Made by a program: the position numbers and the translations under genes
The notes under the pieces: generated by a model
The model's database searches: none
Told to the model about the DNA's origin: nothing
Seen by the model: only the letters and a program-made list of their open reading frames with translations
Shown here: positions 52,302-60,740 of the stretch, one piece after another
How the letters are laid out: the number at the start of each line of letters is the position of its first letter
Position numbering within the stretch: the stretch's first letter is position 1
NCBI RefSeq assembly: GCF_013314895.1
Contig: NZ_JABTYE010000002.1
Span: forward strand, 186,001-250,000
Length of the DNA: 64,000 nucleotides
Origin: Cupriavidus gilardii
Lineage (GTDB): Bacteria > Pseudomonadota > Gammaproteobacteria > Burkholderiales > Burkholderiaceae
Direction of reading: 5' to 3'

Positions 52302-53960
52302 TCAGACGCGATTCCAGTCGAATGCCGCCTTGTCGCCCTTGCCGTAGACCTTCAGCGCGCCCTTGTCGCCGACGGCGTTGGGCCGCTGGAAGATCCAGTT
52401 CTGCCAGGCGGTCAGCCGGCCGAAGATGCGCGTGAACATGGTCTCCTGGCCGTTGAAGCGCAGATTCGCCTCCATGCCGGTCAGCGCGTCGGGCGACATC
52501 GCCACGCGTTCCTCGATCGCAATGCGCAACTCGTCGGCCCAGTCGATGTCGTCCGGGTTCGAGGTCGCCAGGCCCAGCGCGAAGGCGGCATCCGCATCGA
52601 GCGGCTGGCCGGCCTTGGCGCGCACCGCTTCCAGCGCCGGCGCTTCGTCGTAGAAGCGGCGGCCCAGGCGGCTCTGGCCGGTGGCCATCGGATAGACGCC
52701 GAAGTTGGTCTCGCCGACGACGATCTTCGGCGCGCGCGCCTCGTCGTCGGGCAGCGCCAGGTGATAGATGCGATCGCAGGCCAGCGCCAGCTCCAGCAGC
52801 GAGCCGGCAAAGCAGGTACCCTCGTCGACCAGCGCGAACAGGCTGCGCGACGACACGTCGAGACGGCTGAACGTACGGCGCAGCAGGCCGATGGTTTCGC
52901 GCACCAGCCAGTGGTCGCGATGCGCCAGCAGCGTGGCGTCCATCTGCAGCACGCCTTCCGCGTCGCCGGCGGTCCTGATCAGCCAGGTGCCGATTTCCAG
53001 CTCGTTGGTGCGCATCGACAGAATCGCGTCCTCGAGCTCGCGCCCCAGCTGCAGCGGATACCAGGCGGCGCCGGCTTCGGCGATCGCTGCCGGCGTTTGC
53101 GGCTGCGGGCCGCGCGGCGCGTGGATCGTGAAGGTGGCGGTGCGGGCAGCGCGATCGATCTGCACGTCGACATAGCCGTAGTGCAGCGCATCGGCTTCGA
53201 CGGTGCGCTCCAGCGGCGTCAGCGCGATGCCCTGCGCATCCGCCGGGCGGTCGCTCTGCTCGGCCAGCGCCAGCGCGCGCTCCTGCACCTTCTGCGCGAA
53301 CACGGCGGGCTTGGCGATCTCGTCGACCAGGCGCCAGTCCTTGGCACGCTGTCCGCGCACGCCTTCGGTGGTGGTGCAGAAGATATCGGCCAGATCGTGC
53401 CGCACATGGCGCTTGTCGGTGACGCGGGTCAGGCCGCCGGTGCCGGGCAGCACGCCCAGCAGCGGCACTTCGGGCAGGCTGACGGCCGACGAGCGGTCGT
53501 CGACCAGCAGGATTTCGTCGCAGGCGAGCGCGAGCTCATAGCCGCCGCCGGCGCAGGCGCCGTTGACCGCGGCAAGGAATTTCAGGCCGCTGTGCTTCGA
53601 GGAATCCTCGATGCCGTTGCGGGTCTCGTTGGTGAACTTGCAGAAGTTGACCTTCCACGCGTGGCTGCTGACGCCGAGCATGAAGATGTTGGCGCCAGAA
53701 CAGAACACCTTCTCCTTGCCGCTGGTGATCACGACGCTGCGCACTTCCGGATGTTCGAAGCGGATGCGGTTCAGCGCATCGTTCAGCTCGATGTCGACGC
53801 CGAGGTCGTAGCTGTTCAGCTTGAGCTTGTAGCCGGGACGCAGGCCGGCGTTCTCGTCGATATCGAGCACCAGCGTGGCGACCGGTCCGTCGAACCGCAG
53901 CTGCAGGTGCTTGTATTGGGAGGGGTCGGTCTGGTAGTCGACGCGGGGGACCTGGGTCAC
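52302..53960 (-). CDS. boxC: 2,3-Epoxybenzoyl-CoA dihydrolase BoxC
   Basis: The enoyl-CoA hydratase-superfamily enzyme opens epoxybenzoyl-CoA to 3,4-dehydroadipyl-CoA semialdehyde and formate. Characteristic parts are KVFCSGANIFMLGVSSHAWK, the oxyanion-hole segment AAVNGACAGGGYELALACDE, and a second crotonase-like half. With the GTG at 53960 it has 552 residues beginning TQVPRVDYQTDPSQY after the start. AGGAG lies 8 bp upstream of that GTG, better than for the ATG at 53990, which would add ten residues. It heads the boxCBA operon. Confidence 0.94.
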   Translation of the reverse strand: MTQVPRVDYQTDPSQYKHLQLRFDGPVATLVLDIDENAGLRPGYKLKLNSYDLGVDIELNDALNRIRFEHPEVRSVVITSGKEKVFCSGANIFMLGVSSHAWKVNFCKFTNETRNGIEDSSKHSGLKFLAAVNGACAGGGYELALACDEILLVDDRSSAVSLPEVPLLGVLPGTGGLTRVTDKRHVRHDLADIFCTTTEGVRGQRAKDWRLVDEIAKPAVFAQKVQERALALAEQSDRPADAQGIALTPLERTVEADALHYGYVDVQIDRAARTATFTIHAPRGPQPQTPAAIAEAGAAWYPLQLGRELEDAILSMRTNELEIGTWLIRTAGDAEGVLQMDATLLAHRDHWLVRETIGLLRRTFSRLDVSSRSLFALVDEGTCFAGSLLELALACDRIYHLALPDDEARAPKIVVGETNFGVYPMATGQSRLGRRFYDEAPALEAVRAKAGQPLDADAAFALGLATSNPDDIDWADELRIAIEERVAMSPDALTGMEANLRFNGQETMFTRIFGRLTAWQNWIFQRPNAVGDKGALKVYGKGDKAAFDWNRV

Positions 53961-54063
53961 GGCATTGTCTCCTGTTCTCTGTGCTGACATCGCTGTCTGT
54001 TCAGGCTATGCGCCTCGTGCCGCAAAGCACGATAGTGCATGGATGCGGGATCCGATGTCACGC

Positions 54064-54093
54064 ATCATAGTGCAGCATCCTGCGTACCGTCAA
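54064..54093 (-). promoter_or_regulatory. boxC promoter with imperfect BoxR-like site
   Basis: On the minus strand TTGACG (54093-54088) is 18 bp before TATGAT (54069-54064), about 100 bp from the boxC start. Between them, TGCA-N6-TGCG (54071-54084, plus strand) differs at one base from the TGCA-N6-TGCA sequence known for BoxR binding in Azoarcus. Confidence 0.6.
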
Positions 54094-54303
54094 GAATTAT
54101 TGTGCATGTTGACGGATGGCCGTCGTGCTGCGCTTTACTTCATACAGAGGGTGACGAAGGGGCGGCATTACGTAAGGAAGGCCGCAGAGCGATCCCGCCT
54201 GATCAGCCCTATAGGCCCTACAGGCCCTATACGCTCGTCTACTTGCCAGGCCGCTCGCCTTTCATTCACCGGTGCATTGGCCGCCGCTACTGCAATATAG
54301 TTC

Positions 54304-54332
54304 TTGACAGGGACAGCGTCGACCTCTATGGT
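54304..54332 (+). promoter_or_regulatory. Promoter of the DUF4863-boxD-bclA operon
   Basis: A perfect -35 TTGACA (54304-54309) is 17 bp from TATGGT (54327-54332), the expected start of transcription being near 54339, inside the BoxR-like operator. Confidence 0.75.
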
Positions 54333-54339
54333 TCGCCCA

Positions 54340-54353
54340 TGCACCATAATGCA
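54340..54353 (+). promoter_or_regulatory. Perfect TGCA-N6-TGCA operator (BoxR type)
   Basis: TGCACCATAATGCA matches exactly the TGCA-N6-TGCA element bound by BoxR in Azoarcus box genes. It overlaps the presumed transcription start of the rightward box operon, so a repressor released by benzoyl-CoA could block it. No boxR gene is in the window. Confidence 0.7.
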
Positions 54354-54410
54354 TTAACAGCAGACGTGCAAACCGGTTCGGTTTCCCCCGATATCACGGA
54401 GCGCTTGCCG

Positions 54411-54905
54411 ATGTCCCCCACCCTTCCACCGGCCGCCCTGGCCTTCCGCCAGCAATTGGCGCAACTGACGGCTCGCCTCGCCGGCCGTCCGCTCGACACC
54501 GGGCTCGATGCCTGGCTCAACGCCGAATACGGCCCCGATACCGAGTCCTACCGCGCACTGAAAGCCGCCTGCGAAACCGGCGTCGCCGAAGGCTGGCTGT
54601 GCGATCGCGAAGGCGCCGGCATCCGCTACGGCCGCATCTTCAAACCCGCCGACGACCTGCATGGCTTCTCGGTCGACGTGGTCGACATGAACGATATCGC
54701 CGGCCCGCATCACACCCACCCCAACGGCGAGATCGATCTGATCATGCCGATCGAGGGCGACGCCCGCTTCGACGGACGTCCCGCCGGATGGCTGGTGTGT
54801 CCGCCCGGCAGTGCCCATCGCCCCACGGTGTCGAACGGCCGCGCGCTGGTCCTTTACCTGCTGCCCGAAGGGCGCATCGAGTTCACCCGGCAGGAGGCAG
54901 CATGA
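54411..54905 (+). CDS. DUF4863 family protein of the box cluster
   Basis: The 164-residue protein has a cupin-like middle (PHHTHPNGEIDLIMPIEG, GWLVCPPGSAHRPTVSNGRAL), the DUF4863 family. A member is 4-hydroxylaminobenzoate lyase, and the family often accompanies box genes, where its role is not established. Histidines in HHTHPNGE could bind a metal. Start at the ATG at 54411, with GGAG 9 bp upstream. The ATGA overlap with boxD couples the two genes. Confidence 0.83.
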   Translation: MSPTLPPAALAFRQQLAQLTARLAGRPLDTGLDAWLNAEYGPDTESYRALKAACETGVAEGWLCDREGAGIRYGRIFKPADDLHGFSVDVVDMNDIAGPHHTHPNGEIDLIMPIEGDARFDGRPAGWLVCPPGSAHRPTVSNGRALVLYLLPEGRIEFTRQEAA

Positions 54906-56470
54906 GCGAGTCGCTACCGAACTATCTGGCCGGCCGCTGGCAGCACGGCAACGGCAAGGGCACAGCGCTGATCGACCCCGTCCTGGGCGACGAACTGGCG
55001 CGCGTCGATGCCACCGGCCTCGACCTCGCCGAAGGCTTTGCCTTCGCGCGGGAAAGAGGCGGCGCCGCGCTGCGGGCACTGACCTATCGCGAACGCGCGC
55101 AACTGCTGGGTGCCATCGTGCAGGTGCTGCAGCAACACCGCGACGCCTATTACGAGATCGCGACCGCCAACAGCGGCACGGTCAAGCGCGATTCCGCGGT
55201 CGATATCGACGGCGCGATCTTTACGCTGGGCAGCTATGCCAAGCTGGGTGAAACACTTGGCGATCGGCGCTATCTGCTCGATGGCGAAGCGGCGCGGCTC
55301 GGCAAGGACCCGTTGTTCCAATCGCAACACGTGCTGGTCCCCACGCGCGGCGTCGCGCTGTGCATCAACGCCTTCAACTTCCCTTCGTGGGGCCTGTGGG
55401 AGAAGGCCGCGCCCGCGCTGCTGTCGGGCGTGCCGGTGATCGTCAAGCCGGCCACGTCCACCGCCTGGCTGACGCACCGCATGGTCCACGATGTGGTCGA
55501 GGCCGGCATCCTGCCGCCGGGCGCGCTGTCGATCGTCTGCGGCAGTTCCGACGGGCTGCTCGATGCGCTGGAGCCGTTCGACGTGGTTTCATTCACCGGC
55601 TCGGCGCAGACGGCCGCGCAAATCCGCTCGCATCCGGCGATCGCGCAGCGCTCGGTGCGCGTCAATATCGAGGCCGACAGCGTCAATTCGGCGCTGCTGT
55701 TGCCGCGCGAGGCCGGCGGCAACGATGCGCTCCCGCTGCTGGCCACCGAGGTCGTGCGCGAAATGACGGTCAAGTCGGGACAGAAATGCACGGCGATCCG
55801 GCGTGTGCTGGTGCCCGAGTCGCTGTACGACGCCGCCGCGGAAGCCATTGCGGCGAAGCTGCGCGAGATCACCGTCGGCAATCCGCGCCATCCCGAGGTA
55901 CGCATGGGTTCGCTGGTCAGCCGCGCGCAGCTCGCCACCGTGCGCGAGGGCCTGGCGCAATTGCAGGCACAGACGCAGACCTTGCACGATGGTGCCAACC
56001 AGGCGCTGATCGATGCCGACCCGGCCGTGGCCTGCTGCATCGGGCCGACGCTGCTGGGCACACGCGATCCCGATGGCAACGCGCTGGTGCATCGGATCGA
56101 AGTGTTCGGCCCGGTCGCCACGCTGATGGCCTATCGTGAGCGGCAAGGCGAGGACGGCATCGACGCCGGCCATGCCTTCGAACTGGCACGCCGCGGCGAA
56201 GGTTCGCTGGTGGCCTCGCTCTACGGCAGCGATCCCGCGGCGCTCGCTGCAGCGTCGCTTCAGCTTGCCGACAGCCATGGCCGCGTCCACGTGATCTCGC
56301 CCGATGTCGCGCAACTGCATACCGGCCACGGCAACGTGATGCCGCAATCGCTGCACGGCGGCCCCGGCCGCGCCGGTGGCGGCGAGGAATTGGGCGGCCT
56401 GCGCGCACTGAATTTCTACCATCGGCGCAGCGCCGTGCAGGCCAGCACGGCGGTACTGGACCGACTGTAA
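54902..56470 (+). CDS. boxD: 3,4-Dehydroadipyl-CoA semialdehyde dehydrogenase BoxD
   Basis: The 522-residue aldehyde dehydrogenase converts the BoxC product to 3,4-dehydroadipyl-CoA with NADP+. It resembles the N-terminal aldehyde dehydrogenase half of PaaZ: CINAFNFPSWGLWEKAAPALL, FTGSAQTAAQI and the catalytic Cys in KSGQKCTAIRRVLVP. The C-terminal region GHGNVMPQSLHGGPGRAGGGEE is characteristic. It starts in the ATGA overlap with the DUF4863 gene. Confidence 0.92.
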   Translation: MSESLPNYLAGRWQHGNGKGTALIDPVLGDELARVDATGLDLAEGFAFARERGGAALRALTYRERAQLLGAIVQVLQQHRDAYYEIATANSGTVKRDSAVDIDGAIFTLGSYAKLGETLGDRRYLLDGEAARLGKDPLFQSQHVLVPTRGVALCINAFNFPSWGLWEKAAPALLSGVPVIVKPATSTAWLTHRMVHDVVEAGILPPGALSIVCGSSDGLLDALEPFDVVSFTGSAQTAAQIRSHPAIAQRSVRVNIEADSVNSALLLPREAGGNDALPLLATEVVREMTVKSGQKCTAIRRVLVPESLYDAAAEAIAAKLREITVGNPRHPEVRMGSLVSRAQLATVREGLAQLQAQTQTLHDGANQALIDADPAVACCIGPTLLGTRDPDGNALVHRIEVFGPVATLMAYRERQGEDGIDAGHAFELARRGEGSLVASLYGSDPAALAAASLQLADSHGRVHVISPDVAQLHTGHGNVMPQSLHGGPGRAGGGEELGGLRALNFYHRRSAVQASTAVLDRL

Positions 56471-56510
56471 GAAGGCGACAGCGGGCCACGCTCGCACCGC
56501 AGACATCGAA

Positions 56511-56550
56511 GCATTCGAGCATTCGAGCATTCGAGCATTCGAGCATTCGT
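56511..56550. repeat. Five 8-bp tandem repeats before benzoate-CoA ligase
   Basis: Four perfect GCATTCGA units and a fifth ending in T lie between the boxD stop and the ligase start, 22 bp upstream of the start codon. Confidence 0.9.
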
Positions 56551-56572
56551 AGAACAGATGGGGAGACAACGC

Positions 56573-58321
56573 ATGGCAGCCGCAACGACGACTACCGCGA
56601 CCACGATCACAACAACGGCGCCGGGCGCCAACCCGCCGCCGGTGGCAGCACCCACCGCGCCCTTCAACTTCGCCCAGTACCTGCTGGAAGCCAACGCACA
56701 TCGCGGCGACAAGATCGCCTATATCGACGACCAAGGTGCCCTGCGCTACGGCGAACTGGCCGAGGGCGTGCGCCGGTTTGCTACCGCGCTGCAGGCCATC
56801 GGCGTACGCCGCGAGGAACGCGTGCTGCTGCTGATGCACGACTGCAGCGATTGGCCAGTCTGCTTTCTCGGCGCGATCTACGCCGGCATCGTGCCGGTCG
56901 CGGTCAACACGCTGCTGACCGCGGACGACTACGCCTACATGCTGCAGCACAGCCGCGCCCGCGCGGCGCTGGTGTCGGCAACGCTGCTGCCGGTGCTGGA
57001 GCAGGCGATGGCGAAGGCGATGGCGGAAGGCGGCCATGAGGTCGACCACGTGATCGTCTCGCGCCCCGAAGGCGCCCTGCCCGCCGACACGATCCCGCTC
57101 GATACGTTGATCGCCGACCATGCGCCGCAGGCGGCTGCCGCCGCGACCGGTCCTGACGATCCCGGCTTCTGGCTCTACTCGTCCGGCTCGACCGGCCGGC
57201 CCAAGGGGGTGCTGCACAGCCAGGCCAACCCGTACTGGACCGCCGAACTCTATGCCAAGCCGATTCTTGGCCTGACCGAAGACGACATCTGCTTCTCGGC
57301 GGCCAAGCTGTATTTCGCCTACGGGCTGGGCAACGGCCTGACCTTCCCGTTGAGCGTCGGCGCCACCGTGGTGCTGATGGCGGAGCGGCCGACACCCGAG
57401 GCGATCTTCCGGCGCTGGCTCGACCATCGCGCGACGGTGTTCTTCGGCGCGCCGACCGGCTATGCCGGCATGCTGGCCTCGCCCGCGCTGCCCGCGCGCG
57501 AACAGGTGGCGCTGCGGCTGTGCTCGTCGGCCGGCGAGGCGCTGCCCGCCGAGCTGGGCCAGCGCTTCACCGCGCATTTCGGCTGCGAGATCATCGATGG
57601 CATCGGCTCGACCGAAATGCTGCACATCTTCCTGTCGAACCGGCCGGGCCAGGTGCGCTACGGCACCACCGGCTGGCCGGTGCCGGGCTACACCATCGAA
57701 TTGCGCGACGAGGAAGGCCGGCCAGTGCCCGACGGCGAGGTCGGCGATCTCTATATTCAGGGCCCGAGCTCGGCGCTGATGTATTGGGGCAATCGCGACA
57801 AGTCGCGCGAGACCTTCCAGGGCAGCTGGACCAGGAGCGGCGACAAGTACGTGCGCAATGCCGATGGCACCTACTGCTATGCGGGCCGCAGCGACGACAT
57901 GCTGAAGGTGAGCGGCATCTATGTCTCGCCGTTCGAGGTCGAAGGCACGCTGATGCAGCATCCGGCGGTGCTCGAAGCCGCAGTGATCGGCGTCAACGAC
58001 GCCCAGGGGCTGACGCGCAGCAAAGCCTTCGTCGTGCTCAAGCCCGGTATGCATTGCGACGAGGCCGAGCTCAAGGCCTTCGTGAAGGAACGGCTGGCAC
58101 CGTACAAGTACCCGCGCCTGATCGAGTTCGTCGACAGCCTGCCGAAGACCGCGACCGGCAAGATCCAGCGCTTCCGGCTGCGCGAACGCGAGCAGGAGCA
58201 GCAGCAACAGCAGAAGGAACACCAGCAGGAACATCAGCAGGGAAGCGAGCCTGACGCCGGCGTCGCCTCGAACGTGCTGCTGTCGCCCGACGGGCAACTG
58301 GCACTGGCGGGGCTGCAATGA
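56573..58321 (+). CDS. bclA: Benzoate-CoA ligase
   Basis: The 582-residue ANL ligase activates benzoate to benzoyl-CoA, the entry step of the box pathway. The P-loop WLYSSGSTGRPKGVLH, DGIGSTEMLHIFLSN and YAGRSDDMLKVSGIYVSPFEVEG are typical, with the catalytic Lys in KTATGKIQRFRL. Two odd regions stand out: a Thr-rich start (ATTTTATTITTTAPG) and a Gln/Glu/His-rich insert with CAG-like repeats after the catalytic lysine, before a final conserved-looking LLSPDGQLALAGLQ. The ATG at 56573 has GGGAGA upstream. The 3' end overlaps the hydrolase gene by ATGA. Confidence 0.93.
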   Translation: MAAATTTTATTITTTAPGANPPPVAAPTAPFNFAQYLLEANAHRGDKIAYIDDQGALRYGELAEGVRRFATALQAIGVRREERVLLLMHDCSDWPVCFLGAIYAGIVPVAVNTLLTADDYAYMLQHSRARAALVSATLLPVLEQAMAKAMAEGGHEVDHVIVSRPEGALPADTIPLDTLIADHAPQAAAAATGPDDPGFWLYSSGSTGRPKGVLHSQANPYWTAELYAKPILGLTEDDICFSAAKLYFAYGLGNGLTFPLSVGATVVLMAERPTPEAIFRRWLDHRATVFFGAPTGYAGMLASPALPAREQVALRLCSSAGEALPAELGQRFTAHFGCEIIDGIGSTEMLHIFLSNRPGQVRYGTTGWPVPGYTIELRDEEGRPVPDGEVGDLYIQGPSSALMYWGNRDKSRETFQGSWTRSGDKYVRNADGTYCYAGRSDDMLKVSGIYVSPFEVEGTLMQHPAVLEAAVIGVNDAQGLTRSKAFVVLKPGMHCDEAELKAFVKERLAPYKYPRLIEFVDSLPKTATGKIQRFRLREREQEQQQQQKEHQQEHQQGSEPDAGVASNVLLSPDGQLALAGLQ

Positions 58322-59133
58322 ACGCGCCGGTCGAGTTCGTGCAGATCGACTGGGCCGGCCGCCCGGTGCGGATCGAATATCAATGGCTGGGCACGGACGG
58401 CAAGACGAATCGCGACGCCCCGCTGCTGGTGTTCCTGCACGAGGGCCTGGGTTCGGTGGCGATGTGGCGGGATTTCCCGCAGCGGGTGTGCGAGGCGCTG
58501 GGTTGCCGCGGACTGGTGTATTCGCGGCCCGGTTATGGACGCTCGACGCCGCGGGCCGCCGACGAGGTGTGGCAACCGGACTTCATGCACCGCCAGGCGC
58601 ATGAGGTTCTGCCCGCACTGCTCGCGGCGCTCCGCATCGACACCGAGGCCGAGCCGCCCTGGTTGCTGGGGCACAGCGATGGCGGCTCGATCGCGCTGCT
58701 GTATGCGGCCCGGTTTCGCTCGCGCGTGGGCGGCACCATCGTGCTGGCGCCGCACATCGTCGTCGAAGACCTGTCGGTCTCCAGCATCGAGAAGGCGCGC
58801 GAAGCCTATCTGAACACCGACCTGCGCCAGCGCCTGGCGCGCTATCACGACGATCCGGACTCGGCCTTCTGGGGATGGAATGGCATCTGGCTGCATCCGC
58901 CGTTCCGCCACTGGTCCATCGAAGCCGAGATTGCCAGCATCAGCTGCCCGCTGCTGGCGGTGCAGGGGCTCGACGACGAGTACGGCACGCTCGAACAGAT
59001 CCGCGGCATCGCGCGCCGCGTGCCGCAGACGCGCCTGCTGGAGCTGCCGGACTGCGGGCATTCGCCGCATCGCGATCAGCCCGATGCGCTGATCGCGGCG
59101 ATCGTCGATTTCGTCGGCGAGACGGTGCAGTAA
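58318..59133 (+). CDS. Alpha/beta hydrolase of the box cluster
   Basis: The 271-residue alpha/beta-fold hydrolase has the nucleophile elbow LLGHSDGGSIAL near residue 120, an acid likely in GLDDEYGTLEQI and the histidine in DCGHSPHRDQPD. It starts in the ATGA overlap with bclA, so it is co-translated, but the box scheme has no required hydrolase step. A thioesterase or ester-hydrolase proofreading role is possible. Cytoplasmic. Confidence 0.84.
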   Translation: MNAPVEFVQIDWAGRPVRIEYQWLGTDGKTNRDAPLLVFLHEGLGSVAMWRDFPQRVCEALGCRGLVYSRPGYGRSTPRAADEVWQPDFMHRQAHEVLPALLAALRIDTEAEPPWLLGHSDGGSIALLYAARFRSRVGGTIVLAPHIVVEDLSVSSIEKAREAYLNTDLRQRLARYHDDPDSAFWGWNGIWLHPPFRHWSIEAEIASISCPLLAVQGLDDEYGTLEQIRGIARRVPQTRLLELPDCGHSPHRDQPDALIAAIVDFVGETVQ

Positions 59134-59186
59134 GCCAACATCCACGATGACAAGCCGAGCCATCCAAGCTCGGCAAGGAGACAACC

Positions 59187-60539
59187 ATGCGTCAAATCGA
59201 CGTCCACCAGCTGGCCGACGAGGCCCGCTTCAACCGCTTTCATGGGCTCGTGCTGTTCTGGTGCGCGCTGATCATCATCTTCGATGGCTATGACCTGGCA
59301 GTGGCCGGCATCGCCTTGCCGTCGATCATGCAGTCGATGGGCGTCGATGCGACGCAGGCCGGCTTCATGGTCAGTTCCGCGCTGTTCGGCATGATGTTCG
59401 GCGCGATCTTCCTCGGCACCATCGCCGACCGCATCGGCCGGCGCTGGGCCATTGCGATCTGCATCGTGCTGTTCTCGGTGTTCACCGCAGCGGCGGGCTT
59501 TACCAGCGACCCCGTGACGTTCAGCGTCACGCGTTTCCTCGCCGGTCTTGGCATCGGCGGCGTGATGCCCAATGTCGTCGCGCAGATGACCGAGTACTCG
59601 CCGCGCAAGATCCGCGGCACCATGGTCACGCTGATGTTCAGCGGCTATTCGGTCGGCGGCATGCTGGCCGCGGTGGTCGGCAAGGGCCTGATCGAGAGCT
59701 ACGGCTGGCAGTCGGTGTTCCTGGCCGCCGGATTGCCGGTGCTGCTGATCCCGATGGTGATGAAGTCGCTGCCGGAGTCGATGCCGTTCCTGATCCGCTC
59801 GGGACGCCTCGACGAGGTCAAGAACGTGCTGAGCCGCCTCGAACCGACGTATCGCCCGCTAGCGGACGACCGCTTTGCACTGCCCGAACTGAAGGCCGGC
59901 GAGGCGCCGATCGGCAAGCTGTTCCAGGATGGCCGCGGCTTCAGCACCGTGATGTTCTGGGTGGCCTTCTTCATGTGCCTGTTCATGGTCTACGCGCTGA
60001 GCTCGTGGCTGGCCAAGCTGATGGCCAGCGCCGGATACAGCCTGGGCTCGGCCCTGACCTTCGTGCTGGTGCTGAACTTCGGCGCGATGATCGGCGCGGT
60101 AGGCGGCGGCTGGCTGGCGGACCGCTTCAACATCAAGCACGTGCTGGTCGGCATGTATGTGCTGGCCGCGGTTTCGATCACGCTGCTCGGCTATCCGGTG
60201 CCGACGCCGGTGCTGTTCGTGCTGGTGGGCCTGGCCGGTGCCTCGACCATCGGCACGCAGATCGTGACCTACGCCTATGCCGGTCAGTTCTATCCGATGG
60301 CCGCGCGCGGCACCGGCATCGGCTGGGCCTCGGGCGTGGGCCGCAGCGGTGCCATCCTCGCCCCGATCGTGATCGGCATGCTGGTCGGCATGGCGCTGCC
60401 GCTGCAGCAGAACTTCGTTGCCATCGCCATTCCGGCCGTGATCGCGGCGCTGGCGGTCTCGATGATCGACCACCGGCGTTCGGCCTCGGCCAGCCATCAG
60501 ACGACGCTGGGCGCCCCCGCTCCCGCAGTGCAAAAGTAG
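59187..60539 (+). CDS. MFS aromatic acid:H+ symporter, benzoate type
   Basis: The 450-residue twelve-helix AAHS carrier begins with VLFWCALIIIFDGYDLAVAGIALPSIM and has motif A GTIADRIGRRWAI. It ends the rightward box operon and is followed by an intrinsic terminator, so it most likely imports benzoate. It is a close relative of the carrier encoded at 4254-5615, sharing most of its first 200 residues by eye. Confidence 0.9.
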   Translation: MRQIDVHQLADEARFNRFHGLVLFWCALIIIFDGYDLAVAGIALPSIMQSMGVDATQAGFMVSSALFGMMFGAIFLGTIADRIGRRWAIAICIVLFSVFTAAAGFTSDPVTFSVTRFLAGLGIGGVMPNVVAQMTEYSPRKIRGTMVTLMFSGYSVGGMLAAVVGKGLIESYGWQSVFLAAGLPVLLIPMVMKSLPESMPFLIRSGRLDEVKNVLSRLEPTYRPLADDRFALPELKAGEAPIGKLFQDGRGFSTVMFWVAFFMCLFMVYALSSWLAKLMASAGYSLGSALTFVLVLNFGAMIGAVGGGWLADRFNIKHVLVGMYVLAAVSITLLGYPVPTPVLFVLVGLAGASTIGTQIVTYAYAGQFYPMAARGTGIGWASGVGRSGAILAPIVIGMLVGMALPLQQNFVAIAIPAVIAALAVSMIDHRRSASASHQTTLGAPAPAVQK

Positions 60540-60598
60540 CGCGGCCTCGGTCCCTTTTTCCTTCCCCCAGCGAAGCGGCCGAGGCTGCTGATGCCCTG

Positions 60599-60632
60599 AT
60601 CCCCAAGGCAATCCAGCCTTGGGGATTTTTTT
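60599..60632 (+). terminator. Intrinsic terminator of the box operon
   Basis: ATCCCCAAGGC (60599-60609) and GCCTTGGGGAT (60616-60626) form an 11-bp stem followed by a run of seven T (60626-60632), 60 bp beyond the MFS stop codon. Confidence 0.92.
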
Positions 60633-60740
60633 GTCCACTTTGTCGATGGCGTTGGGGCGACTACTCTGGAGTTTTATCGCGAAACGGCGGCCGACTTGGC
60701 GCCGTTTTCCTTTCGACATGCCTGAAAAGGAGCCCGGCAC

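Larger units (their letters stand above)
53961..54410. other. Divergent control region of the box cluster
   Basis: The 450 bp between boxC and the DUF4863 gene contain the two divergent promoters and the TGCA-N6-TGCA/TGCG sites described separately. Three short CCCTAYAGG-like repeats (about 54207-54233) also occur. I see no gene here. Confidence 0.65.

Noticed and set aside
49308-53987. A 1559-codon plus-strand open frame antisense to boxA, boxB and boxC
   Set aside because: It is an artefact of high GC and codon bias: its residues are Arg/His/Ala/Gly-rich without any family, while the minus-strand frames are unmistakable BoxABC.
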